Assembly (NCBI GenBank): GCA_036703985.1 | Contig: DATNQN010000022.1 | Location: forward strand, 1-64,000 | Reading direction: 5' to 3' | Length of the DNA stretch: 64,000 nt | Source: Leptolyngbyaceae cyanobacterium | Lineage (GTDB): Bacteria; Cyanobacteriota; Cyanobacteriia; Cyanobacteriales; Aerosakkonemataceae | Shown: one piece after another, positions 17,709 through 26,338 of the stretch | Numbering within the stretch: the stretch's first letter is position 1 | How the letters are laid out: every line of letters begins with the position of its first letter | The notes under the pieces: generated by a model | Databases searched by the model: none | Seen by the model: the letters and a program-made list of their open reading frames with translations, nothing else | Told to the model about the DNA's origin: nothing | Translations under genes and position numbers: made by a program

Positions 17709-18278
17709 TTAATTACCTAATTTCACGAGATACTGCTCGAAAGCCTGGATAAAGCCGATCGCTATTTGAATCAAAGGCCACCCGACTAAACAAATCAAAG
17801 TTGACCAACGAGTTTTAATATCCAAACCTTGACGCACTGCCACAATTACCGCTAGCAAACTCCAAACAGATAAGAGTAATTCAATTTGTTTTCCTAGCAA
17901 AGGGATTACGGTTAAAAAATTTAGTACTTGAGGAGAATAGGCATAGCCGATTGGAATCAATAATTCTTGAAAAGTTACGTCATTTCTTTTAAGCCATTCT
18001 GCTATTTTAGAAATACTGAAAGTCCAAAAATAGTATCCTGCCATAATACTCAAGCAGTCAATTAAAAGTGACAAAATTAAAATCGGCAAGGTTGCTAAAT
18101 TAATCAATAAAATAACACCACTACCAATCGCATGGGATAAAGCTGCTAAACATACGATCGTTAGTGATATTCGTTTAGTTTGAGGAGTATTGCGAGCATT
18201 TTCATAAAAGTCTGCTTGCAAAATTAGCGCGTTCCAAATAGTTTTACGTAACCCACTTTTTGATTGACTGCTACTCAC
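17709..18278 (-). CDS. YIP1-family-like membrane protein
   Basis: This 189-aa protein has a cytoplasmic N-terminus (WNALILQADFYENARNTPQ) and about five membrane segments. The pattern GYYFWTFSISKIAEWLKRNDVTF, then IGYAYSPQVLNFLTVIPLLG and WSLLAVIVAVRQGLDI matches the Yip1 domain, in which a conserved Y-x-x-x-P region precedes a membrane hairpin. The start is GTG at 18278. It shares a strand with the ZIP-like gene (79-bp gap) and may be co-transcribed with it. The cellular role is unknown. Confidence 0.72.
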   Translation of the reverse strand: MSSSQSKSGLRKTIWNALILQADFYENARNTPQTKRISLTIVCLAALSHAIGSGVILLINLATLPILILSLLIDCLSIMAGYYFWTFSISKIAEWLKRNDVTFQELLIPIGYAYSPQVLNFLTVIPLLGKQIELLLSVWSLLAVIVAVRQGLDIKTRWSTLICLVGWPLIQIAIGFIQAFEQYLVKLGN

Positions 18279-18416
18279 GGGCTAATTTAATCCTTTAGGT
18301 AGATGACTACTACATCAGTATAAGGTTTCACTAAATATAAACACAACCAGTATTAATTAAATTTCCTTAAATAATTAGTTAACTCATAAAATATTAGATA
18401 AATTCCAGATAAAACT

Positions 18417-19430
18417 ATGTTTAACTTATTAGTCAAACTACTTATTTGGCTTCGGAGTGGAAGTTTAAAATTACTGATAATAGCTGGATTATTACTTTTA
18501 GCGTGGGGTACTATTTCGCCAGTAGGAACTCTCGTCTGGTGGATACAAGAAGGTGCTGAAAGTTTAGGTATTAAAAAAAATCAATTCAAAAAAATATCTT
18601 TACAAAAAACATCTAATTCTCTTACTAAATCTGCCAATATAAACTGTTATATTGTCTTTTTACCAGGAGTAGGAGACTTTTCTGCTAATGAATTAACACC
18701 AGGGGAAGAACAATTTTTAAATCGTTTAGAGAAGAGATATCCTAATTGCGTGGCAGTTCGGGATGTTTTCCCCTATTCAGCAGCAAACGAAAGTTTGGGA
18801 GGACAAAGATTATTAGCACCTTTATGGCGCTTTGCAGAACGGGCAGATGGTTGGTTAGAAATGGCAGATATTCTGATTAAAATTCGCAATCTTTGGCGAT
18901 TTGCTATTTCCGCAGACGATCGCTATGGCCCTGTCTACAATCAAGGAATTGCAAGTGCGATCATCGATCGAATGCAAGCAACGCACCCAATTCCATTATC
19001 TAATAATCAAACTTTTAAAATTATTTTGATCGGTACTAGCGGAGGCGCACAAGTAGCACTAGGCGCTGTTCCCTATCTTCACGAATGGTTAGATAATGCT
19101 GAAATTACGGTAGTTTCTATTGGAGGTGTATTTGCTGGCGACAAAGGTTTCAACGCACCAAAAAATATCTATCATTTGCGAGGAAAAAGAGATTGGATTG
19201 AGGATATAGGAGGTATTATTTTTCCATCCCGATGGCCTTGGACTGTGGGTTCTCCATTTAATCAAGCCGTGCTTTCCGGTCGCTATAAAGCATATATTAC
19301 TGGTCCGCAAGCTCATGATGGTTCTTCTGGTTATTTTGGTCTAGCGCTTTTTAATAAGGATGGAACTACTTATGTAGATTTAACCTTACAAGAAGTAACA
19401 AAGTTACCGATTTGGTCGGTCAAGAAGTAA
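18417..19430 (+). CDS. Membrane-anchored alpha/beta-hydrolase-fold protein
   Basis: This 337-aa protein has one N-terminal membrane anchor (residues 16-35, LKLLIIAGLLLLAWGTI), with the rest probably facing the periplasm or membrane surface. The soluble part opens with a core strand CYIVFLPGVGDFS (about 75-87) and has a nucleophile-elbow-like LIGTSGGAQVALGAV (about 203-217). A His near the end (QAHDGSSGYFG) could complete a triad. The family is not named to my knowledge and no substrate is suggested. The ATG at 18417 follows an AT-rich stretch without a strong ribosome site. Confidence 0.75.
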   Translation: MFNLLVKLLIWLRSGSLKLLIIAGLLLLAWGTISPVGTLVWWIQEGAESLGIKKNQFKKISLQKTSNSLTKSANINCYIVFLPGVGDFSANELTPGEEQFLNRLEKRYPNCVAVRDVFPYSAANESLGGQRLLAPLWRFAERADGWLEMADILIKIRNLWRFAISADDRYGPVYNQGIASAIIDRMQATHPIPLSNNQTFKIILIGTSGGAQVALGAVPYLHEWLDNAEITVVSIGGVFAGDKGFNAPKNIYHLRGKRDWIEDIGGIIFPSRWPWTVGSPFNQAVLSGRYKAYITGPQAHDGSSGYFGLALFNKDGTTYVDLTLQEVTKLPIWSVKK

Positions 19431-19578
19431 ACTTACCAATAAATAAACAAATGATAATCAATCTTTAGTTATAAGATTAATGCAAACTCAAAAATTAAAT
19501 ACTTTATTTCTGTAGGCGGGGGTATATGCTAATTATTATATCTAGCATATAAGAGTAGTAGATATTGGGCTATTGTTG

Positions 19579-20157
19579 ATGGTAGATATGCAAACTCAAC
19601 CAGAAAAAACTTTAGTTTCTCCAACGAAACAAAGAATTTCTAGCATATTTCGCTGGGTAGGTTGGATTGGTTTTTGGATTGAATTAGGACTAGCAACTTC
19701 TGCTGGTTTAGCTTTGTTGTTTTCGATTTCGGGGCGTAACTTCGCCGATGAAACTAATCCCGGAATAGGGGTTGGGATATTTTGGGCTATTGCTGGATTT
19801 TTAGCCTTGTGCTTTAGTGTATTTTTAGCTTTCCGTTATACTCGCATTGGCAAACGTTTAGCAAGTCCTAATCCGGTAACCCATCCCAGCAAAGCAGATA
19901 CCATGCAATTGTTGCGATTGGCGACAATTGTGGGTTTAGTAGGGATATTTTTATGTCTTTTGGGTGGCGGTTCAACGTTAGGAGTAATGGTAGCGAAATC
20001 AGTTTCTCAACCGCCAGGGGTAGCGATTACGGATGCCAATAAAATTGTCAGAGCGCTGGATGTTTTTGTGGCAGTAGCAAATGTTAATACGCTGGCGGGT
20101 CATTTTGTAGGTATTTTAGCTGCACTGGGATTACTAGATTGGTTGCATCGGGATTAA
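19579..20157 (+). CDS. DUF3611 membrane protein
   Basis: This belongs to a family restricted to cyanobacteria and plastids. It has four membrane segments at about residues 28-48, 60-82, 110-135 and 165-185. The diagnostic blocks are FRWVGWIGFWIELGLATSAGLALLF and a GGGSTLGVMVAKS loop, then NVNTLAGHFVGILAALGLLDWL near the end. The frame also opens with two TTG codons at 19573/19576. I take the ATG at 19579 (MVDMQTQ), and the ATG at 19588 is possible too. No function is established for the family. Confidence 0.85.
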   Translation: MVDMQTQPEKTLVSPTKQRISSIFRWVGWIGFWIELGLATSAGLALLFSISGRNFADETNPGIGVGIFWAIAGFLALCFSVFLAFRYTRIGKRLASPNPVTHPSKADTMQLLRLATIVGLVGIFLCLLGGGSTLGVMVAKSVSQPPGVAITDANKIVRALDVFVAVANVNTLAGHFVGILAALGLLDWLHRD

Positions 20158-20175
20158 TTAAGACAAAAAGATCGA

Positions 20176-20757
20176 TTAGCGCAGAGAAGATATTTTGCGA
20201 TCGACATCTCTTGTTTGTGGTCGAGTTCGTTCTTGTAATGCCCAAAGACTAATTAATGCTGCTAGGAAGGCACCAAGGGTATCCATAATTAAGTCTACAA
20301 TCGTGTCATTCAAATCATTAATTAACTGGGTAGCCCATTCAAAGATCTCCCATAAAGCACCGATACTAATCCCAAAACTAGCAATTGTTAAAATGTACAG
20401 TACGCGATGATTGCGAAACAGGTTAAGCATGGGGGTATAAACTAAAAAACTAACTGCCAAGGTAATGGAAAAAGTGGTAAACGCATGGGTAATTTCATCA
20501 TATGGCCCTGGCTGGTAAAATAAACCCCAAGCCCAACCACCTGCATTTAGTAAAGCAGCTATTACAAATAGGAAATCGAACAGAGTAGGGAGTTGCTGTT
20601 CCATTGCAACAAAGGCTAATGAAGCTGATAGAAAGCAAGCAAGTGTAAATGCTGCTAACCAATTACCTTGAAATAAGGTAAATACGAATGCGATCGCCAG
20701 GAAAAATTGTCCGAGCCAAGCCGCTATTCGATAACCTCGCCAATTAGTACTCAGCAT
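20176..20757 (-). CDS. DUF2238/YjdF-like inner-membrane protein
   Basis: This 193-aa protein has about five membrane segments. It has the family signature of conserved polar residues at the membrane edge: PGPYDEITHAFTTF (about 83-96), GALWEIFEWATQ (about 135-146), and DTIVDLIMDTLGAFLAAL (about 152-169). These Asp, His and Glu residues suggest metal or proton handling, but no activity is established. The start is ATG at 20757. It is the downstream gene of the channel gene on the same strand (46-bp gap), so the two may be co-transcribed. Confidence 0.8.
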   Translation of the reverse strand: MLSTNWRGYRIAAWLGQFFLAIAFVFTLFQGNWLAAFTLACFLSASLAFVAMEQQLPTLFDFLFVIAALLNAGGWAWGLFYQPGPYDEITHAFTTFSITLAVSFLVYTPMLNLFRNHRVLYILTIASFGISIGALWEIFEWATQLINDLNDTIVDLIMDTLGAFLAALISLWALQERTRPQTRDVDRKISSLR

Positions 20758-20803
20758 GATTTTTTCTAATGTATTGGTTAATTTTTTGCGGATACTTTAT
20801 CTT

Positions 20804-21616
20804 TCATCCCTCAGTTGATTTTTGACGGGTAAGAGTTTGAATTTCAGCACGTAATGCGGCAATTTCTTCATGTAAGGCAGTAATAGATTTGGTACCTGCG
20901 ATTTCTGCTCGATCGTTTTCTGCATCGCGACCGATAAAAAAGGTGGCGAGTGTTGCCGTTACGTAGCCAAAAACAGCGAAAGCATACAGCGCCAGTATCA
21001 AACAAAGTACTCTTCCCTCTGGAGTTTGCGGCCAATATTCCGATCCCATCGTGGTCATCAGCATGGCCGTCCACCATAAGGCTGCACCGTAATTATGTAA
21101 TCCGCGCCCATCTGGGGTATTATTTTCAAAGGCATACATTCCCGCTGCGCCGACTAAAATTACGACTAAAGTTAGAGCAGCGATGTAACCGAAACCCCGT
21201 CTATCCATACTGGATCTAAGCGATCGCATTCCTCGATTTAACGAAGTAATAACTCGCACCAGTCGTACTCCGCGAGTTGCTCTTAGTAAGCGAAAAACTC
21301 GCGCGATTCGGAAAAGGCGCAAGGCTGGTAACATCAGGGAAAGGGCGGTTAGCCAGCTTTGTTTGATATAAGCAATTTTGCGATCGGCTATGGTAAATCT
21401 TAATGCGAAATCGAGTATAAAAATAATCCAAATAACGTTGCTAATAACTTCTAAAATGGGATTTAAACCCCAGATTAAATCGACAACTAATAAAGCTAAC
21501 CATGCTAAACCTAGTAGTAGCATTGGTGTTTCTAGCCAGTCTTCTAGTTGTTCGAGTATTTCACTTCGTTCTTTTTGAAGTTCTTTTCTTTCCTCGGTTG
21601 TGTTTAGATCGTTCAT
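20804..21616 (-). CDS. Voltage-gated-like ion channel with a non-GYG filter
   Basis: This is a six-transmembrane channel subunit. Segments S1-S4 cover residues 30-140. S4 is rich in spaced Arg (RLFRIARVFRLLRATRG, about 100-116), as in a voltage sensor. The pore helix and filter read WWTAMLMTTMGSEYWPQT (about 185-202), where canonical potassium channels have TVGYGD, so the G-Y-G triplet is replaced by G-S-E. S6 follows (LILALYAFAVFGYVTATLATFF). The C-terminal 35 residues form a coiled coil (ITALHEEIAALRAEIQTL) suited to tetramer assembly. A GTG at 21619 directly precedes the chosen ATG. Ion selectivity cannot be assigned as potassium. Confidence 0.85.
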   Translation of the reverse strand: MNDLNTTEERKELQKERSEILEQLEDWLETPMLLLGLAWLALLVVDLIWGLNPILEVISNVIWIIFILDFALRFTIADRKIAYIKQSWLTALSLMLPALRLFRIARVFRLLRATRGVRLVRVITSLNRGMRSLRSSMDRRGFGYIAALTLVVILVGAAGMYAFENNTPDGRGLHNYGAALWWTAMLMTTMGSEYWPQTPEGRVLCLILALYAFAVFGYVTATLATFFIGRDAENDRAEIAGTKSITALHEEIAALRAEIQTLTRQKSTEG

Positions 21617-21761
21617 CACGTTTTAATTGGGTGTGAGATTGAAGTAAAAAATAAATAAAGCTAATAATTTTTTATCTTTTACTACTTCTTTCTTTTTTTA
21701 CTACACCCCAAGGTTATATTTGAGAGTTATTCAGAAGCAAGTATTTAAGATTCTTTATTCT

Positions 21762-21788
21762 GAATTCTGACTCCTGACTCCTGAATTC
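21762..21788. repeat. GAATTC-bounded AGGAGTC tandem (2 units, inverted)
   Basis: This is the reverse complement of the 10625-10658 element with two AGGAGTC units instead of three. It lies 15 bp after the end of the hydroquinone reductase gene. Confidence 0.8.
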
Positions 21789-21803
21789 TAAGTTCTGACT
21801 CCT

Positions 21804-22844
21804 TCATCCGCGATCGTGTGGTTCTAAAAGGTTGTCCATATCTGGGCCTAAAGGAATAATTCCACCGGGATTTAGGGGAAACAGATTGCCGTAATAATCT
21901 TGTTTGACGCTTTCGCGATCGCAAGTATTTGCCACCCCAGGCTGTTGATACAAATCCCGTAAATATGGCCCTAAATTTTGATAGTCACGAATGCGTTTGC
22001 GGTTGCACTTAAATAAGCCGTAATAAACTATATCAAAGCGGAACAAAGTTGTAAATAAACGCACGTCTGCTAAAGTTAATTTATCCCCACAAAGATATCG
22101 GCTATTTGCAAGTGTTGCGTCAATTTCATCTAAAGCTGTGAATAATTCATTGCAAGCTGTTTCATAAGCGGCTTGGGTTTGAGCAAAGCCGCAACGATAT
22201 ACGCCGTTATTAACTGAATGATAAGTTTTTTCGTTCCAATAATCAATTTTTTCTTTGAGTTCTTCTGGGTAAAGATCGAGGTTGGGATTTTTAGCGAACT
22301 CGTTAAATTGAGAATTTAACATGACGATGATTTCTGCACTTTCGTTATTCACGATCGTCTTTGTTTGTTTATCCCATAAAACTGGTACGGTGGAACGTCC
22401 GGTATATCCTGGTTGTGCCAGTTGATACAGTTCTGCCAGAGTACGACAACCTTCTTCTTCCTGGTTGAATACCCAACCGCCTTCGATGGGTGAAGGAGAT
22501 ACGATCGCAACTGAAATCGCATCTTCTAAACCTTTCAAAGTCCTGACTACCAAGGTGCGATGTGCCCAAGGACAACCCATTCCGACAAATAATTGATAGC
22601 GTCCGGTGGCTGGTGGGTAGTTATTTCCTTCTTCTTTTTCGATAAAATTGCGGAATTGGCTGCTGGGGCGAATATATTCTCCTGTTTGATTGCGAGGTGC
22701 TAAATTTGACATCATGATTTGCCAGATGGTAGTCCAGACAAATTTTCCCAGCCAGATGATGATTTTGGGCGGAAGAGATTTTCCTTTCTTTTTAGTTGAT
22801 GTTGTTTTGATATCGGTGTTTTGAGGAAGGTTAGGTTGTGTCAT
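21804..22844 (-). CDS. Glutathionyl-hydroquinone reductase (Xi-class GST, YqjG/ECM4 family)
   Basis: This cytoplasmic enzyme reduces glutathionyl-hydroquinones with glutathione. The catalytic Cys lies in FVGMGCPWAHRTLVVRTLKG (about residue 91). The thioredoxin-like N-domain continues with VPVLWDKQTKTIVNNESAEII, the glutathione-binding NESAEI motif. The helical C-domain has YHSVNNGVYRCGFAQTQ (about 206-222) and YLCGDKLTLADVRLFTTLFRFD (about 246-267), both diagnostic of the family. At 346 aa it is slightly longer than usual because of an N-terminal basic extension with a short hydrophobic stretch. It is monocistronic. Confidence 0.93.
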   Translation of the reverse strand: MTQPNLPQNTDIKTTSTKKKGKSLPPKIIIWLGKFVWTTIWQIMMSNLAPRNQTGEYIRPSSQFRNFIEKEEGNNYPPATGRYQLFVGMGCPWAHRTLVVRTLKGLEDAISVAIVSPSPIEGGWVFNQEEEGCRTLAELYQLAQPGYTGRSTVPVLWDKQTKTIVNNESAEIIVMLNSQFNEFAKNPNLDLYPEELKEKIDYWNEKTYHSVNNGVYRCGFAQTQAAYETACNELFTALDEIDATLANSRYLCGDKLTLADVRLFTTLFRFDIVYYGLFKCNRKRIRDYQNLGPYLRDLYQQPGVANTCDRESVKQDYYGNLFPLNPGGIIPLGPDMDNLLEPHDRG

Positions 22845-22886
22845 AAGATGATATTAAGAGCTTATCCGAAAAGTGGATATAAATTT

Positions 22887-22933
22887 TTTTTTACCACAGA
22901 TGTCCACAGATAAACACAGATGAACACAGATGT
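22887..22933. repeat. 47-bp ATCTGTG repeat, left arm of inverted pair
   Basis: This is the exact reverse complement of 23223-23269 over 47 bp. The unit is ACAGATGAAC/CACAGATAAA with a 10-bp period. Confidence 0.9.
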
Positions 22934-23025
22934 AGAGCTAGATCTAAGATGGTATATCAGTATAATCTGATTTTGAGCGATATTTTACTTGTTTGAGGGT
23001 GAGATTTTATTTTAAACTGAATTCT

Positions 23026-23133
23026 ATGGACAACGATTTACTTGCTTTTTTGGCTGGTGTTGGTTTTCTCATTATATATCTCATTTTCTCTGCAATGACT
23101 GAAATGGGGACAAAATGGCCTTGGCGAAAATAG
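23026..23133 (+). CDS. Small single-pass membrane peptide (35 aa), hypothetical
   Basis: ATG at 23026 opens a 36-codon frame ending in TAG at 23131-23133. The peptide starts MDNDLLAF, runs through one hydrophobic helix (LAGVGFLIIYLIFSAM) and ends with a short amphipathic, basic tail (TKWPWRK), the layout of small membrane subunits or regulators. No clear ribosome-binding site precedes it, which lowers confidence. It sits alone in a 442-bp gap between two genes, bracketed by the perfect 47-bp inverted repeats at 22887 and 23223. Confidence 0.45.
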   Translation: MDNDLLAFLAGVGFLIIYLIFSAMTEMGTKWPWRK

Positions 23134-23222
23134 GAGTTTTATACTTATAGTGAATGTCAGTATGAGGCATGATTTATTTTGACCTTGAATAACATCTGTT
23201 TCCACGCAAAAAGGCTACAGAA

Positions 23223-23269
23223 ACATCTGTGTTCATCTGTGTTTATCTGTGGACATCTGTGGTAAAAAA
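23223..23269. repeat. 47-bp ATCTGTG repeat, right arm of inverted pair
   Basis: This arm (ACATCTGTGTTCATCTGTGT onward) pairs exactly with 22887-22933. It ends 17 bp from the ImmA/IrrE-like gene. Confidence 0.9.
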
Positions 23270-23286
23270 TAATCTAAATCCACAAC

Positions 23287-24138
23287 TCAAACATTGCCTA
23301 ACCGCAACAAAGATAAAACACAATATTTATCGCCAATTTGAATGGGGGTTGCTTCTACATCACAGTCAATAAAACCCCAACCTAAATGTATTTTTTCTTT
23401 ACCGCTATAAGGTTGTCCACTAACATAAGCGTAGGAAATCAAAGAATTGTGGGGAATCGATTTATCTTTGGGAATAAAACCGCCAGTCCAATCTTTTGTT
23501 TGGGTGCGCCACCACACCCGCAGCTTTTTTTGAGGTGAAATTTCTTTGGCAGATAGTTCCTTGACTTCCCTTGGTTTTAACGCACAATGCCACATTACCA
23601 AAGCGTAGTTGCCACATCCTTGCTGCATCATTCTTACCATAGTTGCTAGTAGGGAGGTTTGGTAGAGGTTGGCTAGGGATCGCGCTGTATTCAAACAAAT
23701 CCCCAAATCTCGCAACCGTGGTAAAAAAGACGACTCTGGCATCAGTAAATCTGCTGCACCTCGATCGCATAATCGCTCTTTATACTCTCCACTCCAACTA
23801 GGCAAAACACTACCAATTTTCACCTGTTCGTGAGCATCAAAGAGTAATTCCATCAATTCGTGACCTTCTGTAAAGCGCTGCCTTACTATTGGGTCATTTT
23901 CTTTAATTAAAATGATTCCCGTCCGACTATCTACCAAAATTCCTTGCTGTTCGTCCAAAGGCGCACGTATGGGTGTTGGCATACCGAAGTGTCGATAGAT
24001 GCACTCTAGATCGATCGGCGGTTCGTCAATCAATCCCGACTCGCCCCGCAAAAATTCTACGTAGCCGAACACATCCGCCTCGCTACGGAGTGCGCCGCAG
24101 CGAGATAAATACGCCTCTCCCGGATGGCGGTAAGGCAT
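23287..24138 (-). CDS. ImmA/IrrE-type (M78-like) protein with divergent HExxE motif
   Basis: The region about 60-180 matches the ImmA/IrrE metallopeptidase-like domain: GILVDSRTGIILIKENDPIVRQRFTEGHELMELLF, then ERLCDRGAADLLMPE and LANLYQTSLLATMVRMMQQ. The expected zinc motif HExxH reads HELME, so the second His is replaced by Glu. The ERLC..AADLLMP block retains a candidate third acidic ligand. Activity as a protease is therefore uncertain. A C-terminal 100-residue domain ends in a beta-rich VLSLLRLG. It lies 102 bp downstream of an XRE regulator on the same strand, the usual regulator/anti-repressor-protease pairing of phage, ICE and stress loci, which suggests it acts on that regulator. Confidence 0.8.
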   Translation of the reverse strand: MPYRHPGEAYLSRCGALRSEADVFGYVEFLRGESGLIDEPPIDLECIYRHFGMPTPIRAPLDEQQGILVDSRTGIILIKENDPIVRQRFTEGHELMELLFDAHEQVKIGSVLPSWSGEYKERLCDRGAADLLMPESSFLPRLRDLGICLNTARSLANLYQTSLLATMVRMMQQGCGNYALVMWHCALKPREVKELSAKEISPQKKLRVWWRTQTKDWTGGFIPKDKSIPHNSLISYAYVSGQPYSGKEKIHLGWGFIDCDVEATPIQIGDKYCVLSLLRLGNV

Positions 24139-24240
24139 CGCGGCTTAACTCCAGTTCGGATCTTTGAGTTCTGAGTAATGAGTTATCCAAAAAGGTTTAG
24201 CCATTTGCCTGTTTTCCATAACTCAACTCAAAACTCAAAA

Positions 24241-24606
24241 CTACTGAACCGTCATCTTAATTACGTTATATAGCAGTTCCCATTTTTCCGCTGTGGTGGG
24301 TTGCTGTCCTCGATATTTTAATCGAGCCAGCATGATCGTGTCATCGGTTGGCAGTCCGGCTTTTTTGGCAAATTCTGCCAAACTAGGGGGAATATCTGCC
24401 AATTCCTCTTGTTTGTCCGTCGTCTCGTCTTTAATGCCCAAAATCGAGGTCAGCTTTTCTACCAATTGCCAGGAGAGGTTTTTGGCTTGTCCTCGTTCGA
24501 TTTGGGATAGGTAATTGCGCGAGATTCCGACTCGATCGGCTAGTTCTTGCTGACTTAGCTTCTCTTGCTGTCTGCGATCGCGCACTTTCTTGGCAAAGTC
24601 ATCCAT
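24241..24606 (-). CDS. XRE-family transcriptional regulator
   Basis: The HTH_3 domain lies at residues 4-62: RRQQEKLSQQELADRVGISRNYLSQIERGQ, with the recognition helix in SRNYLSQIER. The C-terminal half (PPSLAEFAKKAGLPTDDTIMLARLKYRG) looks like a dimer or effector helix-rich extension. The 121-aa length is typical. It is upstream of the ImmA/IrrE-like gene and divergent from the coiled-coil gene at 24833. The 226-bp gap between them is the likely operator region for both transcripts. Confidence 0.9.
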   Translation of the reverse strand: MDDFAKKVRDRRQQEKLSQQELADRVGISRNYLSQIERGQAKNLSWQLVEKLTSILGIKDETTDKQEELADIPPSLAEFAKKAGLPTDDTIMLARLKYRGQQPTTAEKWELLYNVIKMTVQ

Positions 24607-24832
24607 AAGCAGTCACCGTTAGTCGTTTGACAACTCCAGTTTACAAATTTTGTCGTTACATCTTGCATAAGCAAAAAACTGGTGTTATAGTAGTAAACAA
24701 GAAATGCAAACTACAGTTTACATTTCAACTCTACTCTAGCAGAATTTCAGTATTTAGGTAACTTGCAAGCGCAAGAGCGATCGCAACTCTTGCTAGCAGG
24801 ATTTTTGTCCAATTTTCAATTAAGGGAAAATT

Positions 24833-25834
24833 ATGACACAAGTTGTAGGTAAAGACAGCAAAACGAAGATTTTTGAATCTTTTAACCAAATTCTGGCAGA
24901 ACGCCGCAATAGTGCTTCGCGAGTCGCCACTAAAGAAGAAGAAGCGGAAAAAGAGAAAAATCGCACAGTTTTGGCAACGGTTTCTCAATATACCGCAGAT
25001 AGCATTGTGCGGGGATTGGCGGATCTGCAACTGGAATTTGGCAACTCAATTACCGGACTTTCCACGCTGCTAACGACAGAAACTAGTAAGCTGGACGATT
25101 TAAAAAGAGCGATCGCAACTGAAAACCAGAATTTGCAAGAACTCCAGCAAACCCGCGTAGTTGCTGACGCGCTTTACCTAATTACCCAAGAACATCAAGA
25201 GAATTTGCGCTTTTTGGCACAACGATCGACTAGCGATCGCGAAACTTTAGAAAAAGAAATCGCCGAAAACCGAAAAATTTGGCAGCAGGAACAGCAAGAA
25301 TTTGAAATTAACACCAGCGAAAATAACGAATTGCTGCAACGGGAACGCACTCGCCAAGAAGAAGATTACGGTTATGACACAGAACGATCGCGCCAAATTG
25401 CCAGAGATGAATATGAAGAAACCAAACGGCAAATTGAGCGCGATATTCAACAAACAAACCAAGCGAAACAGAAAAATTGGGCAGAACGGGAAAGTAATTT
25501 GGCGAAAAATCAGAAATTATTGGAAGAGTATCAAGCTAAAGCCGCTAAATTCCCCAACGAATTGGAAGAAGCAATTAAGAAAGCCAGGGAAGAAGGTATT
25601 CGAGATGCTAATCAAGAAGCCAAAGTCAAGGCGGATTTATTAGAAAAAGAATGGGAAGCTAACAAGCAAGGATTCGAGATTCAAATTCAATCTCTTGAGA
25701 CAAAGATTCAAAAACAAACCGAACAAATTGCCGAAATTTCCGCTCAACTGCAATCGACATTACGACAAGCGCAAGAACTGGCGATGCGTGCTTTTGAAAG
25801 TTCATCAAAAGCCAGAGGAGAAAAAGCAGAATAA
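24833..25834 (+). CDS. Coiled-coil protein A (paralogue of 27851-28945)
   Basis: I do not recognise a named family. The protein is almost entirely charged alpha-helix: a short N-terminal helix (TKIFESFNQILAERR, residues 11-25), a conserved block (ADSIVRGLADLQLEFGNSITGLS, about 54-76), then continuous coiled coil rich in Glu, Gln, Arg and Lys to about 310, and a short C-terminal motif (ELAMRAFESSSKA). The whole order is repeated in the gene at 27851, so the two are duplicates that have diverged. There is no Walker motif, no signal peptide and no membrane segment. It may be a scaffold or filament-forming protein. The start ATG at 24833 follows AAGGG. It is divergent from the XRE gene. Confidence 0.8.
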   Translation: MTQVVGKDSKTKIFESFNQILAERRNSASRVATKEEEAEKEKNRTVLATVSQYTADSIVRGLADLQLEFGNSITGLSTLLTTETSKLDDLKRAIATENQNLQELQQTRVVADALYLITQEHQENLRFLAQRSTSDRETLEKEIAENRKIWQQEQQEFEINTSENNELLQRERTRQEEDYGYDTERSRQIARDEYEETKRQIERDIQQTNQAKQKNWAERESNLAKNQKLLEEYQAKAAKFPNELEEAIKKAREEGIRDANQEAKVKADLLEKEWEANKQGFEIQIQSLETKIQKQTEQIAEISAQLQSTLRQAQELAMRAFESSSKARGEKAE

Positions 25835-25910
25835 CCGACATCAGACATCTTGCAAAAGCCGATCGACAAATCAAAAATCATCTGTGTACCCTACGGGAAG
25901 GCTATCGCCT

Positions 25911-25947
25911 ACATCTGTGTCCATCTGTGTTTCATCTGTGGTAAAAA
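25911..25947. repeat. Dispersed ATCTGTG repeat
   Basis: Three 10-bp-period ATCTGTG units end in GTGGTAAAAA, with a further single unit at 25879-25886. They sit between coiled-coil gene A and the leftward 98-aa gene. Confidence 0.75.
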
Positions 25948-25990
25948 TTTAACCCCGATACTTTTGCAAGAAGTCTATCTATCTGCCAGT

Positions 25991-26287
25991 TTAATCATTC
26001 GTTTCCTGTAGTTCTTCGATTTCGATTTGAAAATACATTTCGCGAATTTTCTCGATCGTATCCTGTGGCGAATAAAGTAATTTTCCAATTACTAAAAAGC
26101 GAGAACCAATGTTTCTGAGATGGAATGGAATCTTTTGAGTTGGAATATCCCAAGTAATGCCACCATTTGCTAAACCATTACCTTCAAACCGTTCAAGTGT
26201 AACTTTGGTATAACCGCCATTCAAGTGCATCAAAACACGCGCTGATTCTCGTCGGATTGGATTAGATTCCATCGTTACCCGTATCAA
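25991..26287 (-). CDS. Hypothetical protein (98 aa)
   Basis: The protein is not recognised. It has mixed beta and alpha content (HLNGGYTKVTLERFEG, then FLVIGKLLY) and a helical acidic C-terminus (DTIEKIREMYFQIEIEELQE). The start may be the ATG at 26287 or the ATG five codons later (MESNPIRRES). It is divergent from the SMI1/KNR4 gene, with only 51 bp between them. It is plausible as a real small gene of the accessory island, but there is no family support. Confidence 0.5.
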   Translation of the reverse strand: MIRVTMESNPIRRESARVLMHLNGGYTKVTLERFEGNGLANGGITWDIPTQKIPFHLRNIGSRFLVIGKLLYSPQDTIEKIREMYFQIEIEELQETND

Positions 26288-26338
26288 GTTTTTGCTAATA
26301 GCCTAACACACCGCCGAACAACCAGTTGAGGGAAATAT

